A stretch of DNA of 64,000 nt, from contig NC_135211.1 in assembly GCF_052324685.1 (NCBI RefSeq), forward strand, positions 9,951,914 through 10,015,913, in the 5' to 3' direction. The notes under the pieces were generated by a model. The model saw only the letters and a list, made by a program, of their open reading frames with translations. It had not been told where the DNA came from and ran no database searches. Shown here in pieces: positions 10,275 through 45,333 of this stretch. Source of the stretch: Brachyhypopomus gauderio (taxonomy: Eukaryota > Chordata > Actinopteri > Gymnotiformes > Hypopomidae). The position numbers and the translations under genes were made by a program. The first letter of the stretch is position 1. The number at the start of each line of letters is the position of its first letter.

Positions 10275-13200
10275 GACTAATAATGACAAAAGAGCACTGT
10301 AAAATCTTGTTAATCACTAATCAATTAACTATTACTTTCAATCTTAAACAACAGATAATGTTGCCTTCATCTGGCTGTGGCTTAATATTACAGATCTGAT
10401 GCCAAGGACCTTACCAATTAATACTCTGGTTTAGACCTGCAAAATGGGGCAATTTCATTAAACTAAAAAAAGTTTTATTAAACAGCTCACAGTGATCATC
10501 CTCCACACAAGGAAGCAACATTTATGCAGCATAGATGCAAACCTGAAGCTGTGTTTAAATATTCCCCCTGTCTACTGGCTGTCACAAAGCAGTCGTCTAC
10601 AGGATTTACCAGTATGTAAACTGGGGGATGGTTGAACATGAACATAAACTGCTCCACAGCAGTTTCTGCCTGAAAGTGCATGTACCTGTAAAAGCATGCC
10701 GATGTCGATTCATCAAATTACTGAATACCTGATGCTATGTCTGCCCAAAATACCTGGCGCCAAAGACCACATCAAAGATACTTGGCCACAGTGAACTTAA
10801 AAGAAAGACTTCCACATAAACCAAGACGCACATAAAAGCTAGCATGTAAACAACAAACAATTCATTTCTACCATGTAAACAACAAGTAATCAATTTCTGG
10901 TTTTTAATTTCAAATTCAAACCTGTATGTATGGACCAATTAAGTTTTCTGCATGGCCAGCCACAACCAGTGAATCTCATACTAGATTCTGTGCCAGTCAC
11001 AGTTACCCTTGCACACGAAGGCAACAGCGGCACAAACGCAGCCACACGAACACCAAAGTGTATTTTACTAACTTGAATCCAGAATTCAGTTCATGTATAC
11101 GAGGCCGATGCTAATGGATGTGGATGAGGAAGTGCCAGATTTTAGTAGTGTTTTTAGTGCTTAGTAGACTTAGTAAACTAAATGGTCTGTCCCAATTTAG
11201 CACAATTCTAAACAACATCTGTCATGGCCATGTCTTCAACATGGATGTTCACACAGAGTGAAGAAAACTTGCCACTTGTGACAGTGAATCAGGACTTTAA
11301 GAGTTCCATACTAAGGCAGACAGGTGGTCATAATGGTATGTTCAAACTGTGTCTGAATACTAATTCTTGACTGGATGGCGGTCTTGGCACCTCAGCGAAG
11401 ATGGGAAAAATGGAGTCGTTCCTTTTATGTCACCAGCACCATATGCTATCAAAGACACTTCACCCTCTACAGAAAAGGGGGAGGACAACATTTCCAAACC
11501 CAGACACCCAGGTGCTGGGGTACAAGAAACATTTCAGTAAAATAGTCACTTGCAGTCCACACATTTGCCAAAAAAATATGTTTCTGCAAGAATTTCAATC
11601 TTAGTTGTCAAGTGAAAAAAATAAAAAATTACTTAATACGCTGAACTGTTTTCAGTTTTTTTTTTTTTTCATTTGCATTGGATTTTATTGGAACTTTACT
11701 AACCATGACATAGCCCAAAACGCTACAAAGACTATCCTTTGTATTCTTTGAACACAATAACTTCCAAGTAGTAGTACCAAAAAAGGTCCAAGCTCACTAC
11801 ATTACAATTTGTTATATTATAATAATGTTATACAGATTTTTAAAAATTGTTGTTTCAAAAGTTTAGATGTACATAAAGGTCCTTAACATGACTCTGATGT
11901 GACATGTGCCTTTGTCTCTACAAAAGGCACAACATTTACAGAATCTGAATATTCAGAACTGTAGCAGATGTTAGATGCCCAAAGCATGTAACTAAAAGCT
12001 ACATTTCATACCTACAAAAAATGGTTATGCATACACTGCTTGATGGCTGACACACTCTTTTGTGATAGTTTAGTTATAAAGTTTGAGCTAAAATGTATTT
12101 TAATGTTAACAATTATACTGCTGCTGGCGTATTAGTTCCATATTAGTTCCACTGATATTGATGTATTAGTTCCATGTTACCTCTTGAAACCGCATCATCA
12201 CCTGAGACTGATGTGCACAAGCAAACAAGCTTTTCTTGTTACCAGCCAGCCTGTGGCTACAGCCGTTCAACATGTCTTTCAACAGCAGCCAGTTTGTTTA
12301 CAGTTTGTTTGTTGTAGTTGTGTTCTTCCCCCCCCAGTGTTCCCCCACCCCTTTTATTTGGAAGATGACAAGACTTCAAGGAGGTCTGTTTCCAAAACAT
12401 GACTGTTATCATGCACCATACTGTAATCTTAGTATTTGGGGTTTAGCATATTGTACAGTATTTAGTATATTTTATTTTTAGTTTTGTATCCTGGTTAGAT
12501 TGACAAACTTTGAAGACCCACATACTGATTGTTTTGGATAGCTGATACAATGGCTATAACTGTAATGCAGACATCATGATAATCTTAATGACTTTGTTTA
12601 TATCTAAATCATTTAATGATGTAAAACAAGATGCAAAACAAAATGGTATAAAAAAAAGTGTTTACACCGATTTGTGAAGTCAGTGGAGTCCCCCTCCTCT
12701 TGATCATAAAACTACTCCAGTCAGTCTGGCATGCAAAAAATGTTTTACCTACCATAAGGACCAAAGTGAAGCCTTTAGTGTATAGTCTGGTCGAGAAAAG
12801 ATACCATAAGAAAGTAAAGACTATGCTAAGTAGACAGATGTTTGTACAAAATGTGTCAACAGTACATTATCTGGACTGTATCAAAAAACCCTTGGTACCC
12901 TTGGTATCAAAAAATTCAAAACAGTCTAATCCACCATTGCACCATTTAAACTTTACTTCTTCTCAATCTGCTAACATGCAAAGATGAGTGTTCAAAACGT
13001 AAAGTGTGCAGCTTTTACGATTCACACAAAAGAACACACTCATTTGTAATCTGTACGTTACACTGTTAGGAAACCTACCTGGGCACAGTTTCCAACAAAC
13101 TTCCTTTTTGCCAGATTGTGTAAAGCATAAATGCTGCAAGTAAACCTAAAATGTTTCCCAAATGTGCTTAACTGCCTCACCCAGTTCTTTCTACATCTAG

Positions 13201-14079
13201 CTATATGCTCTCTAAATATCAATGCCACACCTTATTTTCATCAAACTATTTCTCAATACCCATAAAATCCTTTCTCCGTGGTTAATCATGTTAATTCATC
13301 TCAACAATAAATTAATCTCTCAGCAAAAACACAGTTATTTGGTGATCTTGAATATGGTGCATCAATTAAGTTGTCTTATTTGCAGTTAAGAGACAATTTC
13401 ATATACATTTTCTTCTCTATATTTACAAAGCACTTACTTGCAAAAGAGGTACTTGAGTACTTAAAAGTAAACACAAAGCTGCCCATGAAACTTCAAAATC
13501 TTAAAATAACTAGCCACTTTGATAACCAGTTGCACCAGCATTGTACCACGGTCCTGATGTTCCAAGCGGGGCAATAATACAAGTGCATTCTGCACATGCT
13601 TAAATATTTTGAATATCTTATTATGAACTATGGCACAGAAAGTCAACAAAATAACATTCAATGAACTACAAAAACTTTTGCATCTTTGCAAAGGGAAGCT
13701 AGTAAAGAGGGAGTCCAATAAGACACACCACAAAGACATTATATCAAATTGCCTAGGTGTTATAACGACGTCAGCTTGCATATTTTTGTTATTTCATGGC
13801 AATGAAAAAGCATAAGATATTAATCTTTGACTGTTAATCTAATGAGAGACCAGAGCTGATCATAAAGACACTAGAAACTTGGAAATTGTTTAGAAAAAAG
13901 ACTTGATACGATTCTTAGATTTAATTATTGAGCCCAGCTGTGGAATCAAACGAGCAGCGTTGAGAAAGCAAATAAGTTCTAAACACACGCAAATTTATAT
14001 TTCATACACGTAGCTGCGGCATGTTCCCGCTGGACCTGTTCTGCGTGGTGTCTCGACATGCAAGCAGAGCATGACTTAC
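10275..14079. other. SLMAP intron, nothing recognised
   Basis: About 3.8 kb of AT-rich sequence. I checked both strands for exons of SLMAP coiled-coil type and for transposase pieces and found none. The open frames of 60-110 codons here lack family resemblance and splice context. Confidence 0.5.
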
Positions 14080-14277
14080 CTTCCCCGTCTTGTGGTCGAA
14101 CCAGACAAGAGCGTGGTTTCTTGACAGCACCTTGCAGTCGAATGTTGCGTTGTTTTGGGCAGGGCGACAGCGAGCCACAGATCGCCCAATCTTGACAGGC
14201 TCATCCAGGTAGACATGGCGTTCCTGAAATGGGTGTGAATTCGGGCGGCAAGTAAAAACGGCCAGCGCTGAAGGCAT
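14080..14277 (-). CDS. slmap: SLMAP, first coding exon (FHA domain N-terminal half)
   Basis: The exon encodes 66 residues from [17 protein letters not shown] to WFDHKTGK. It then meets a strong GTAAGT donor at 14,079-14,074 in phase 0. The reading is nearly identical to the vertebrate SLMAP N-terminus. It covers the first part of the FHA domain, with the phosphate-binding GRS (Arg32) and the SRNH motif at residues 52-55. The rest of the FHA domain, the coiled coils and the C-terminal membrane anchor lie in exons left of this window. In the family, SLMAP is a tail-anchored scaffold of the STRIPAK complex whose FHA domain binds phosphorylated MST1/2. I chose the start by match to the family. 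An in-frame upstream ATG at 14,413-14,415 would add 46 residues that do not look like the family. Confidence 0.95.
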
Positions 14278-15676
14278 TGATGATGGCTTGGGAGTATTAC
14301 TCCAACCAGAGACGAAAGGCAGTGTTTCTTGATCCAGAATGACAAACCTTGCAAATTCCTCTTTTAATGAAACAGTCGATGTCGTATTTTGTTCGAGGAA
14401 AGCAGACAAATGCACATTGTAATAAAGTCAATTTAGAAACCAAGAGGCGCCATTTCCAAACTGACTACATAATGTTCAAAAGACCTTAACTACACGCTAC
14501 AAGCATCTGACGTCTTGCAAATCCACCATGATGTCAAACAAAACCAAAGGTGCAAGACTGTAGCTTTACACAAACATAAAAATGCATCACTTTTGCTTCA
14601 AATGCCAAGCTAAAACCATTGGTCAAAGTGACGCCCCTGGTACAATCCCCCCTCAATCCGCCCAGACTATTCAGACTAGTTAGCACTAGTAACCTGTTGG
14701 GTCAGGGAACCTCGCAATAAATCGGCATTCCAACGACACCTTGCCAGCTAGCTATCCTAAAGCAGTTAGCTAGCTAGCTAACAACACAGCCCTTCTTTGG
14801 CGTAAAGCGGTTCCTCGAAATGGAGCAGCACGAACCATTGAAGTGCGTTTCGTGTCCTAAACGTGCCACCTCTAAATATTTACGGCCAAACTGCACGTCG
14901 CCGCTCCCCTCGCACAAAATGGATATGTATCCTAGCTAGCTACTTAGCTAGCTAGCTACACACCGTCATAAAACCCCAGCCCCGAGAACATAATTAGCTA
15001 GCTAGACGCTATCCCCAAGACCTGCTGAGTAGGGCTAATGCCATTTACTGACCAACCAATCGTACCAGACACAGTGTTTGGTCACCATACCAGCTTGTTA
15101 GCACAACCCGAGCCTGGCTGAAGTGAGTGACTCGGTCATTAAGAATATATGCGCGCTAGATAAACACAGCTGCTCGGCTCGCGAGGTAGTGAGTCCGTTA
15201 AGATTTGTCTCACCAAGTCTATTAGTCAGCTAGCTAAACGTCTAAACAAACTCCGAGTTTCCTAGCCGTACACCTACGTGACAACTGTGCCGTATTGTTT
15301 AACTATATTGAGTCCAAGAACTTTCTGGAGCTACTCACACAAACTTACAGCCCGTCGAGTTAGCCGAGCTGCGTTAGCCTCGCAGCTAGCCAGCTGGCTA
15401 CCTCGCTAACGGACGCGGAACACCAACCGAGTCGACTCTAGTCGCCGCAGCAGCCTCGCGCATCACCTGTTTACCAACGTTTTCCTCACAAAATACAGAT
15501 AGAGCCAAAGGGTTTACTGGCTCCGGCTTCACAAAAGACTAAGCATATTAAATAACGTACTCCTGTCGATCCAAGTGTCATCAGGGACAATTTAGAATAA
15601 CTTGTCCTCCTCCGCAACTAATCGTCGCCATAATGGAATGAAATACGCAAACCGGCCCCTACCACGCATGAGCCTT

Positions 15677-15751
15677 CCAATAGCGACCAAGGGGCGGGAC
15701 TCTGGAGACTAACCAATCATTGATGAAGGTCGAACCACGAAGTTAACCAAT
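15677..15751. promoter_or_regulatory. Triple CCAAT array with GC box
   Basis: CCAAT pentamers sit at 15,677, 15,713 and 15,747, giving spacings of 36 and 34 bp. A GC box (GGGGCGGG, 15,691-15,698) lies between the first two. Regular CCAAT boxes about three helical turns apart are a known NF-Y promoter layout, and the GC box would suit SP/KLF factors. A likely transcript start on the minus strand lies just left of the array (about 15,600-15,650), which would give SLMAP a leader of roughly 1.3 kb. Confidence 0.6.
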
Positions 15752-16369
15752 AGCAACAAAGTTAAATTCTGAACCAGGGTTTACTTGTGACCACTTAACC
15801 ACTGTAAATAGATACTATTATATACGTTTGATTAAATTACACCTATTAAATGACATGGTGTTTTGTTCGGCGAATAACAGATGAAGATGGTTTTATTATT
15901 ATTATGTCAGTATATTTAAATGTAAGGAGGATTTCAGCAAAAAACTACACAAATATCCCGCTACCTGCAATGATCCCCAAGACCTGTTTTGTGTACTTTG
16001 CCTCTTACGTACACTGAAGTTGAACTCACCTCCACTAAAAGTAAATAAAACTCATGACCACGAATAGCATACAACATAGAAACTGTATTTAAATGTTAAT
16101 TAATGTCGATATAAAATTGAAATCGAAATCAGGTGTAATTTTATCGGTTTATAGACAGCTCTAAAAGTTTCTCAGAAAGTTTGTTTCCCTAAATTCGACT
16201 ATATTTGACGATCATTAAGGGATGCTATCTAAACATGATCGCTTCCATTATTGTCTTGGTTGCTCTTGCTCAGCTTAGTCTAAAAGCAAAATTTGAACAA
16301 CGTGGCCAAATTGTCTACATTTAGGTTCCAACATTTTACATTTGCTGCGAAACCACATTTGAGACAGTT

Positions 16370-16535
16370 GAGGTGGTTCGGGCATCTGGTCCGGATGCCC
16401 CCTGGGCGCCTCCCCGGTGATGTCCCAGGAGAGGGAAACCTGGTCCTCCTTGTTTAGGCTATTGCCCCCGCGACCCGCACATAAGAGGATGCAAATGCAT
16501 GGGTGGATGAATTCATGGAGTATCGTCGTGGCCGA
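16370..16535 (+). mobile_element. LINE 3' coding remnant
   Basis: The words GGCATCTGGTCCGGATGCCC, CTGGGCGCCTCCCCGGTGA and GCCCCCGCGACCCGCAC match the conserved tail of a common fish LINE. The same tail appears at about 19,150-19,330. This copy has an internal deletion. It lies in the promoter region of DENND6A. Confidence 0.65.
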
Positions 16536-16899
16536 TCGCCTTTGCCTTATCGTTTCAGGTTAATTGTTCCACATAGCGACTGTTTTGTATATAAATAAAA
16601 CCTCGAGATTTTGCGTGAGCTTGGCTGCACTAAGTTAGTTCTGGGTGTGTTCAGCTAACGTAAATCTGTAGAAGCATGCGATCTATATACTATATACAAA
16701 ATGTCGGCAGTCAGGTCGTGATTTGAAGATCTGCGGATTTGAGCGGCGCAGCGTCGGCGCTCCTCTAGCACGCCTGTCCTCCTGAACTCTCCGCCGCCGC
16801 CGTAACCAGCGGAGCCTCCATCCTATGTTTGTGTCTGCGGCGCTGTGGTGTTCTAGTTAGCTATTAGTTTGGTAAACGAACAATATTTGGTATTTAAAC

Positions 16900-37781
<20,882 letters not shown>

Positions 37782-40260
37782 CCTTTAAAACACCCAAGCT
37801 ACTGTATTAACAAGGCCAAGAGGGAAGGGCAAATTCTTTGTGGTACAGGGGTTTAGCACCAGAACAGCTCTGCAAACGACACAAGCTGTGGGGGGGATTT
37901 TAACCGGCTCTTCACTCAAGTGCAATTGTTCCTTCAGAACTGTGTGACCTGGAGAGTGGCAGTGCTGGCACTGCTGCAGTCCAGTGAAGACCCAATCAGC
38001 CTCATAACATTTGCCATGCTGTACGTGAAAGAGACTTTAGGTGGAGCGATGCACATTATTGCTACTAACAACTTTAATATCCTTGTACCGTTTGCCTCTC
38101 ACTGTGTGAGACTGACATTGTGCTTTCAAACATGGCTGCCTGGTCATTTTGAAGTTAATCAAGGTGGAGAGACATGAGATGGAATCATGAAAAATTTAAA
38201 AGTAAAAAAAAAACTCCTTAAATTATGTGTTAAAAGGGAAAGTGGTGGATGTGTTTTCAAAGCATGTTTTTAAAATTCATTGAACACCTTGATTTAAACT
38301 CCCTGGGATATCCAGGATTTTCAGGGACAATATTAAGTCTAGCCATAGACAGAAAAGGACTGGCCATGCAGGCTATTTTTCACCATTTCATAAAAAAGGC
38401 TCAAACCGCCCTATTGATATAACATCTTGGTTGGGCAGCCAATAATGAGCAGGGAGTGAGGAGAAAATATGCACTGACTCAAGGAGGTTTATGATTATGC
38501 TATGCTTTAAAGCTGTGTTTAAGATCTGAGACTCTTGTTCAAGATCTGAGACTCAACATTAAGACCACATAGGCCCTTAATATGTTAATGAAGAAACACT
38601 AATGTGGACCCACATTCATTTTTAACAGGCTGAATGAATGTTGCTGCAAATTTCTGAGTTATAAAAATTTGCTATGAAGATTTTCTTTGCTTTTACAATG
38701 CAATGAAAATACTTTTTAAAGGGTGAAAACTAGACATGGGATTCCTGTACTTACTTTGGGGGTGCGAGATTGGACACGAAGTGAATATTCCATTGTGCTT
38801 TTAAATTGGCAGTGATTTTGATATCTAAATACTTGTCAGTTGTGTTTATCATTTACAGAACATTATCATTTTAAAGATCTTGCTGGAAGAGCCCAATTCT
38901 CATCCTTAGTGCTTTCATGGGGAAAGATTAAACCTTAAATCCAATTAATAGTTTTTAAAAGCAGCTGGGTTAAAACCCCCCTAGTATTTTTCATAAGTAA
39001 ACAGCCAAACCATCAGCCTGTGTAGTCAGTTGTACTTTACTGTTAATTGAAACTAAAAATAGTAAACCTGTCTGATAGTTTCATTTAACCCTAACTATAT
39101 ATTTACCTTGTTTCCCATTCTGTGCTTGAAGTGAATGAAAGCAATCACACATTCAAAATGAAAATAGCTGCTTTGTGCTTCTGGAAAGTTCCACCGTGGA
39201 CAGGATTAGCCGGTGGCTGCCTTGTGCCTTTCAACTTGTGTTAAAGTACAGCTTGTGATATTTTTCTATACCCAGGCTATCAGATCATTTTCATACATCT
39301 TTCATGTATATGTACTACTGTAACACAGGTGTGAAATAACAGTAGTTAAGGCTGTGATTTAATGAACAAAATTATGAACAGCCCCAGCCTCTCGTCATTT
39401 TACTTTTAAATTTTTAGGCAGGTTCAAGGATCGTGAGACATTTGGTATGTACAAGGGTGATTTTATTGGCTAGTTTTTGAAAGATAACTATGAAATGAAC
39501 TTAATGGGACTCTACACAACTGCATGACTAAATATGTATTTAACATGTAATTCCTTAGAATGTCAGGTGCCTTGTGCTAGTGATCAACACATGAACCACC
39601 AAAGCAATCCACAATGGTAGTCTGATTTATTTTTAAATGAAATTCATTGACTGACACCTGGAAGAATGTCAGAGGTTTATGTGGCATTTCTGAGTTGCTT
39701 TGCTCCAGATGTCCATTGGCTGGTTTCCCAGGCCCAAAGCAGCCTTTAGTATGTATGTTGGTGTTGTCTTTTAATCTGAGGCAGTAACTACAGAAGGGTT
39801 GTGAAACTGAGCCAATCACTGCTATTAGTTGGTGCATGCGTGCTATAACCAATTGTTGGGCAACTACTTGTTTTTCTATTTAAAGAACTTATTTTGACAT
39901 ACTTTTATATAGAGGTATATTCTGTTATTCTACTGTTGCATAAGCAGAATGCCCACTTAACAGTATTTTGTAACACCTGTATTTTTGATCTTGACAATTT
40001 CCAAGTTACATGTATAGTTAATTGAGTACTAATGTCATAAAGGGGAATATATGATTATATGAGTCTGAAAACAATTTGTAGAGAATCACGGATGTAATGC
40101 ATATTACGCCAAGTATGATACAATATTTTGGCGCTCGCACTACATCTCGAAAGACGACTCCAAGGAGTATGTGTGTATGTGTTATATATGTATATATACA
40201 CAATCTCAGACTGTGCTCAAGATTTTTGTGTCCGCGTGTTTAAATAAAGTCAAAATTGGA
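37782..40260 (+). other. dennd6a: Probable DENND6A 3' UTR
   Basis: After the stop codon there is about 2.5 kb of AT-rich sequence without a recognised repeat or open frame. It runs to the AATAAA at 40,243-40,248. A long 3' UTR ending there is the simplest reading, but transcript data would be needed to fix it. Confidence 0.5.
40243..40248 (+). terminator. Candidate polyadenylation signal for DENND6A
   Basis: This is the first clear plus-strand AATAAA I noticed after the DENND6A stop codon. An ATTAAA at about 38,928 is an alternative. Confidence 0.4.
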
Positions 40261-40594
40261 CTGTTTCTATCCAAAACGTTTTTCTAGATTTCATATTTTT
40301 ATCCATTGAATAGTAGTTATCATGTCTTTTTCCACCTCTTTTCTAGAACAATAATAAAACCTCAGGTGACCAAAATGGTAATTTATTCATTTATGGTTCT
40401 TAAGCCATTCAGTTGTCAATTTGCAGTTGTCATTAGAATCATTGTGCTGTTGCATGACCCACTTTGGAAATGCTTAAGTTTCTGGACATATGGCCTCACA
40501 TTTATATTAAAATATTTTGGTATGGGGTATTCTCCAGACAGGTTTATGCAAGAAAATTATATTCCTAAAGCAGTTATTAGAGGACTAAATTGAT

Positions 40595-41850
40595 GTGGCC
40601 TAAACTTTTTTGCCTCTCAGAAAATTTGAAAATTGTGAAAAGGTTCAATATTGAAGACACGTAGTGCCACACTCTAAACATCTAATTGACTCAAAACACC
40701 TGCAAAGGCCTTTAAATGGTCTCTCAGTTTAGTTATGTAGGCTACACAATCATGGGGATGACTGGTGACTTGACAGATGTCCAAAGGCTGACCATTGACA
40801 CCTTACTCAAGCAGGACAAGACACATTGCTAAAGAGGCTGGCTGTTCACAGAGTTCTGTTTCCAAGCACATTAATAGAGAGGCGAAGGGAAGGAAAAGAT
40901 GTAGAAAAAAAAAGTGTACAAGCAATAGGGATAACTGCACCCTGGAGAGGATTGTGAAACAAAACCCATTCAAAAATATGGGGGAGACGCACAAACACGA
41001 GTCAGTGCTTCAAGAAGCACCATGCACAAACGTATACGAGACATAGTTTTCAGCTGTTCAGCATTCAAGTTTTCAGCATTCCTTGTGTTGAGCCAGCATC
41101 AGAAACATCTCAGAAAGACTGGACTGCTGCTGAGTAGTCCAAAGTTATGTTCTCTGATGAAAGTAAATTTTTGCATTTCCTTTGGAAATCAAGGTCCCAG
41201 AGTCTGGAGGAAGAGAGGATAGGCACAGAATCCATGTTGCTTGAGGTCCAGTGTAAAATTGATTTGTGACAGTGTTGATCCACTGTGTTTTCTGAGCTCC
41301 AAGGTCAATGTAGTCATCTATCAGGAGGTTTTAGAGCACTTCATGCTTCCTGCTGTTGTTCTGGAGATACAGATTTCATTTTCCAACAGGACTTGGCACC
41401 TGCACACAGTGCCAAATCTACCAGTACCTGGTTTGAGGACAATGGTATCCCTGTTCTTAATTAGCCAGCAAACTCACCTGACCGTAAGCCTATAGAGAAT
41501 CTAAGGGATATTGTGAAAAGGAGGATGCAGTGTGCCAAACCCAACAATACAGAAGAGCTGAAGGCCAAAATCAGAGCAACCTGGGCTCTCGTAACACCTG
41601 AGCAGCGTCGTGCTGCATTGCTGCAGTACTTCAGGCAAAAGGAGCCCCAACTAAGTTTTGAGTTCTGTACATGCTCATACTTTTCATGTTCATTCTTTTC
41701 AGTTGGCCAGCATTTCTAAAAATCCATTTTTGTATTGATCTTAAGTAATAATATATTTTTTTGAGATACTGAATTTGGGGTTTTCATTGGTTGTCAGTTA
41801 TAATCATCAAAATAAATGAAGACTTGAAATATATCCATCTGAGTATAATT
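40595..41850 (+). pseudogene. Decayed Tc1-like transposase copy
   Basis: The N-terminal part starts about 40,755 (MTGDLTDVQRLTIDTLL). Later come a core piece with VMFSDESKF (about 41,147), FQQDLAPAHSAKSTSTWFED (about 41,380-41,440) and the C-terminal PIENLRDIVKRRMQCAKPNN (from about 41,490) with TPEQRRAALLQYF. All blocks are in the right order for a Tc1 transposase, but frames shift and stops intervene. The left limit is approximate (CCTAAACTTTTTTGCC). The right limit follows a GAATTTGGGGTTTTCATTGG word typical of this group. Confidence 0.85.
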
Positions 41851-42497
41851 GAGGATTTAGGGGGGATTTTAGGGGATTTGTAGCAAAGTCGGACACATCA
41901 TTATGTGTGTAGTTCAGCATTAACTGTCATAAACTACCTTAGTTGTGAAGGAGTTATCAGAAATAGCTGAACGGGCTAGTTATGTATATATGTATGAGAG
42001 GTTCTGTATTAGAAGACCTCCTGCTGGTTGGATAGCATACAAAAGTGGGATGGCTGAGGTTGTCATGTAATTGTGTAAGATGTTAGATCCAGATGGATTA
42101 ATGATGCCAGGATGGATTTTTTTAGTGATGGAAAACACTTGCTGCTACAATTGACTGTAGGGCTGGCTATGCCTATAGCTGCTGGGAAGGCGATCATGAA
42201 TTTTATTGGTCGTGTTTGCTAGTGGTAATGTGCTTATGGGGTGTGGCCTGTTTTAAAAGTAAACTTGAAGGGAGCCTGGGGCTGGGATGGCAGACCTCAC
42301 TGTTGAGGCTTTTGGATGTACATGGGGTTTAATTCGACACCAACAAAGGGAACCGCCTACCTGATGACTCCGGAGAAGTGTTCAGGATGTTGTAGTTGAT
42401 AGAATGAAGAGAGGCAGCAGGGACCTATGTGAAGCTCTGATGGAGCTCTACTGGGAAAGTTACAGGATCTCCTGTGTATATGAAACATTATGCACCA

Positions 42498-42963
42498 AGG
42501 GTATCATCTTTTCTCATCTTTATGTGAAGAAGCAATACGATTAGTGATGGGTGAGGTTATTTATTTCATCTGACTGATTTAGTTGTGCTAGCCTACTAAC
42601 TATACAAATCATGCAGTTGTTTACATTTTCACTTTATTATACTTAGTTTTATTATACTATATTTACTTAGTGTATAAATATTCACTAAGCAGATCTCTGA
42701 AATAATAAAACAAACTTCTAAGGTAAAAGTTAATGCAGGCTGTGAAAAATAGCCCAACGGTAATAGGCTAAACTAAATAATAATGTCACTTTGATGAAGC
42801 TAAATCCTATTTAAATGATCAATTCTTGGATGACATTTTTGGAAATTGGGACAAACATAAATTTCGTTGAATGACCACGTATCACTAGGTTTTATCTTTG
42901 TGTTGTACAGCAGTGCATGAGCACACTGAGGAAGCTTCTTCACAACTAAGCATTTAGAAGATG
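42498..42963 (+). pseudogene. ARF4-type pseudogene (exon 1 and exon 4 remnants)
   Basis: At 42,499-42,549 the sequence matches the first coding exon of the intact gene at 43,628, donor and start of intron included (GATGG then GTGAG). The ATG has become AAG and part of the exon is lost. At 42,889-42,963 a second match covers exon 4 (ATCTTTGTG, AGCAGTG, GAAGCTTCTTC, AGAAGATG), with stops and a lost donor. Intron parts on both sides also align (for example AACATAAATTT before exon 4), so this is an unprocessed tandem copy and not a retrocopy. Exons 2 and 3 are missing. Exons 5 and 6 were not found either. Confidence 0.8.
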
Positions 42964-43330
42964 GAAAATTAATCCTAGCTCATGATGTTATTGCAACTTG
43001 TTTCTATTCATGTCCGAAATCTAATGTATGATTTATGTAGTGTATGATTAAGTGGGGATTTTTCCTGATCTCTTCCAGAATGAAATTATTTAAATACTGT
43101 GGAATTATTAATAGGTCGGCAAGGTTACCAAACCTGATTACCAGATTAACAATAGGAAAATGTTAATTTAAATTACAAGTAGGCCTAATTACAAGTAATT
43201 TAAATAGTTAAACAATGACTATGAATAAAAAAACATAACTTGCACCTCAGTCATGTGACTGATTCCTACCGGGCCTATAACTGAAACCTTATGAGGATTG
43301 TTATTACTAATTTTTTGTTGTTTTTATTTT

Positions 43331-43627
43331 CAGCCTATCACTTCACAACGGAAACACTGAGGCACGTCATTTTGAACACGTTGGATTTGCCTGAAGAGAA
43401 AGTTCCCTTCCGTATCCTGTAAGCGTGCACGTTTCCACCGCTGCGACTTCGCTGCTGTCACCTACAAATCGAAAGCATTCCACGCAACGCCAGTAAGTAT
43501 ATAAACAACCGGGAGAGCTATGTCTAACAGAATTTTCGTGACGAAAAGGGAAGACGGCTCCGACTTTATTTTTTTATAGCTAGCAAACCATTTTCTTGTT
43601 ACAAACTTTAAAATCCAGGTTCTCGCG
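43331..43627 (+). promoter_or_regulatory. arf4: 5' flank / 5' UTR of the ARF4-type gene
   Basis: This segment directly precedes the ARF start codon. It has more CpG than its surroundings. A part of it (about 43,365-43,490) is repeated downstream of the gene at 45,334-45,440, including the identical 20-mer TGTCACCTACAAATCGAAAG. The duplication suggests that it belongs to the promoter or leader of the duplicated unit. The transcription start is not determined. Confidence 0.5.
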
Positions 43628-44893
<1,266 letters not shown>

Positions 44894-45077
44894 GATTACT
44901 GCACTAATTCATGTCAGCGAAAACTGTATTTACTACTTGACATCTCCTATTAATCCTGGATAACATTTTACAATTTAGCACATATATAATTGCATTGTTT
45001 TAGAATTGCCTACTGTGACATTAAATTTATTTTATTATAAATGTGTGATTGGAATTTTTTTTTGTGACTGTAGTTAG

Positions 45078-45083
45078 AATAAA
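45078..45083 (+). terminator. Candidate polyadenylation signal for the ARF4-type gene
   Basis: A plus-strand AATAAA lies 185 bp after the stop codon, giving a short 3' UTR. Confidence 0.6.
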
Positions 45084-45333
45084 TCTCCTTTTGTCCAAAA
45101 CAAATATGTATGAAATTATCAGGTCAGTAGTTTTAACAAAACCGAATACAAGATAAACAATCAGAAATCATGGCATTTTGTAAATAATCAGAACCCTGAT
45201 TAACATTCAGATAAAGAAGTAATTTTATAGCTAACTATGGACAAACATTTCAGAGTCACTGCTGCGCTCAAGAAATCACGAATATATCAGCCTAGCACGA
45301 GAAAAAAACTAGCTACATGGCCGCTTAAAGTGT

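Larger units (their letters stand above)
1..14079 (-). other. slmap: SLMAP intron 1 (partial), transposon-rich
   Basis: SLMAP exon 1 ends with a clean donor at 14,079 on the minus strand, so everything to its left in this window should be intron 1, unless another gene is nested there. I looked on the minus strand for the next FHA exon (the family continues with FYLQDTKSSNG-like residues) and did not see it, so the intron would exceed 14 kb. I found no convincing host exon in this stretch. It holds nested hAT and Tc1 copies, minisatellites and microsatellites, which are listed separately. Confidence 0.6.
14278..16899. promoter_or_regulatory. Divergent SLMAP/DENND6A promoter region
   Basis: The two start codons point away from each other, 2.6 kb apart. 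The stretch contains many GCTAGCTA-type words (14,748-15,010 and 15,360-15,410). It has a CCAAT/GC-box cluster near 15.7 kb, a LINE remnant at 16,370-16,535, and GC-rich leader sequence at 16,740-16,860 just before the DENND6A start. Transcription start sites cannot be fixed from sequence alone. The CCAAT cluster most likely serves SLMAP, and the GC-rich leader DENND6A. Confidence 0.55.

Noticed and set aside
42380..42540. Open stretch containing MKRGSRDLCEALMELYWESY just left of the ARF pseudogene
   Set aside because: It looks exon-like but I recognise no family. It runs into the ARF remnant without a clear splice site, and the evidence is too thin for a gene call.
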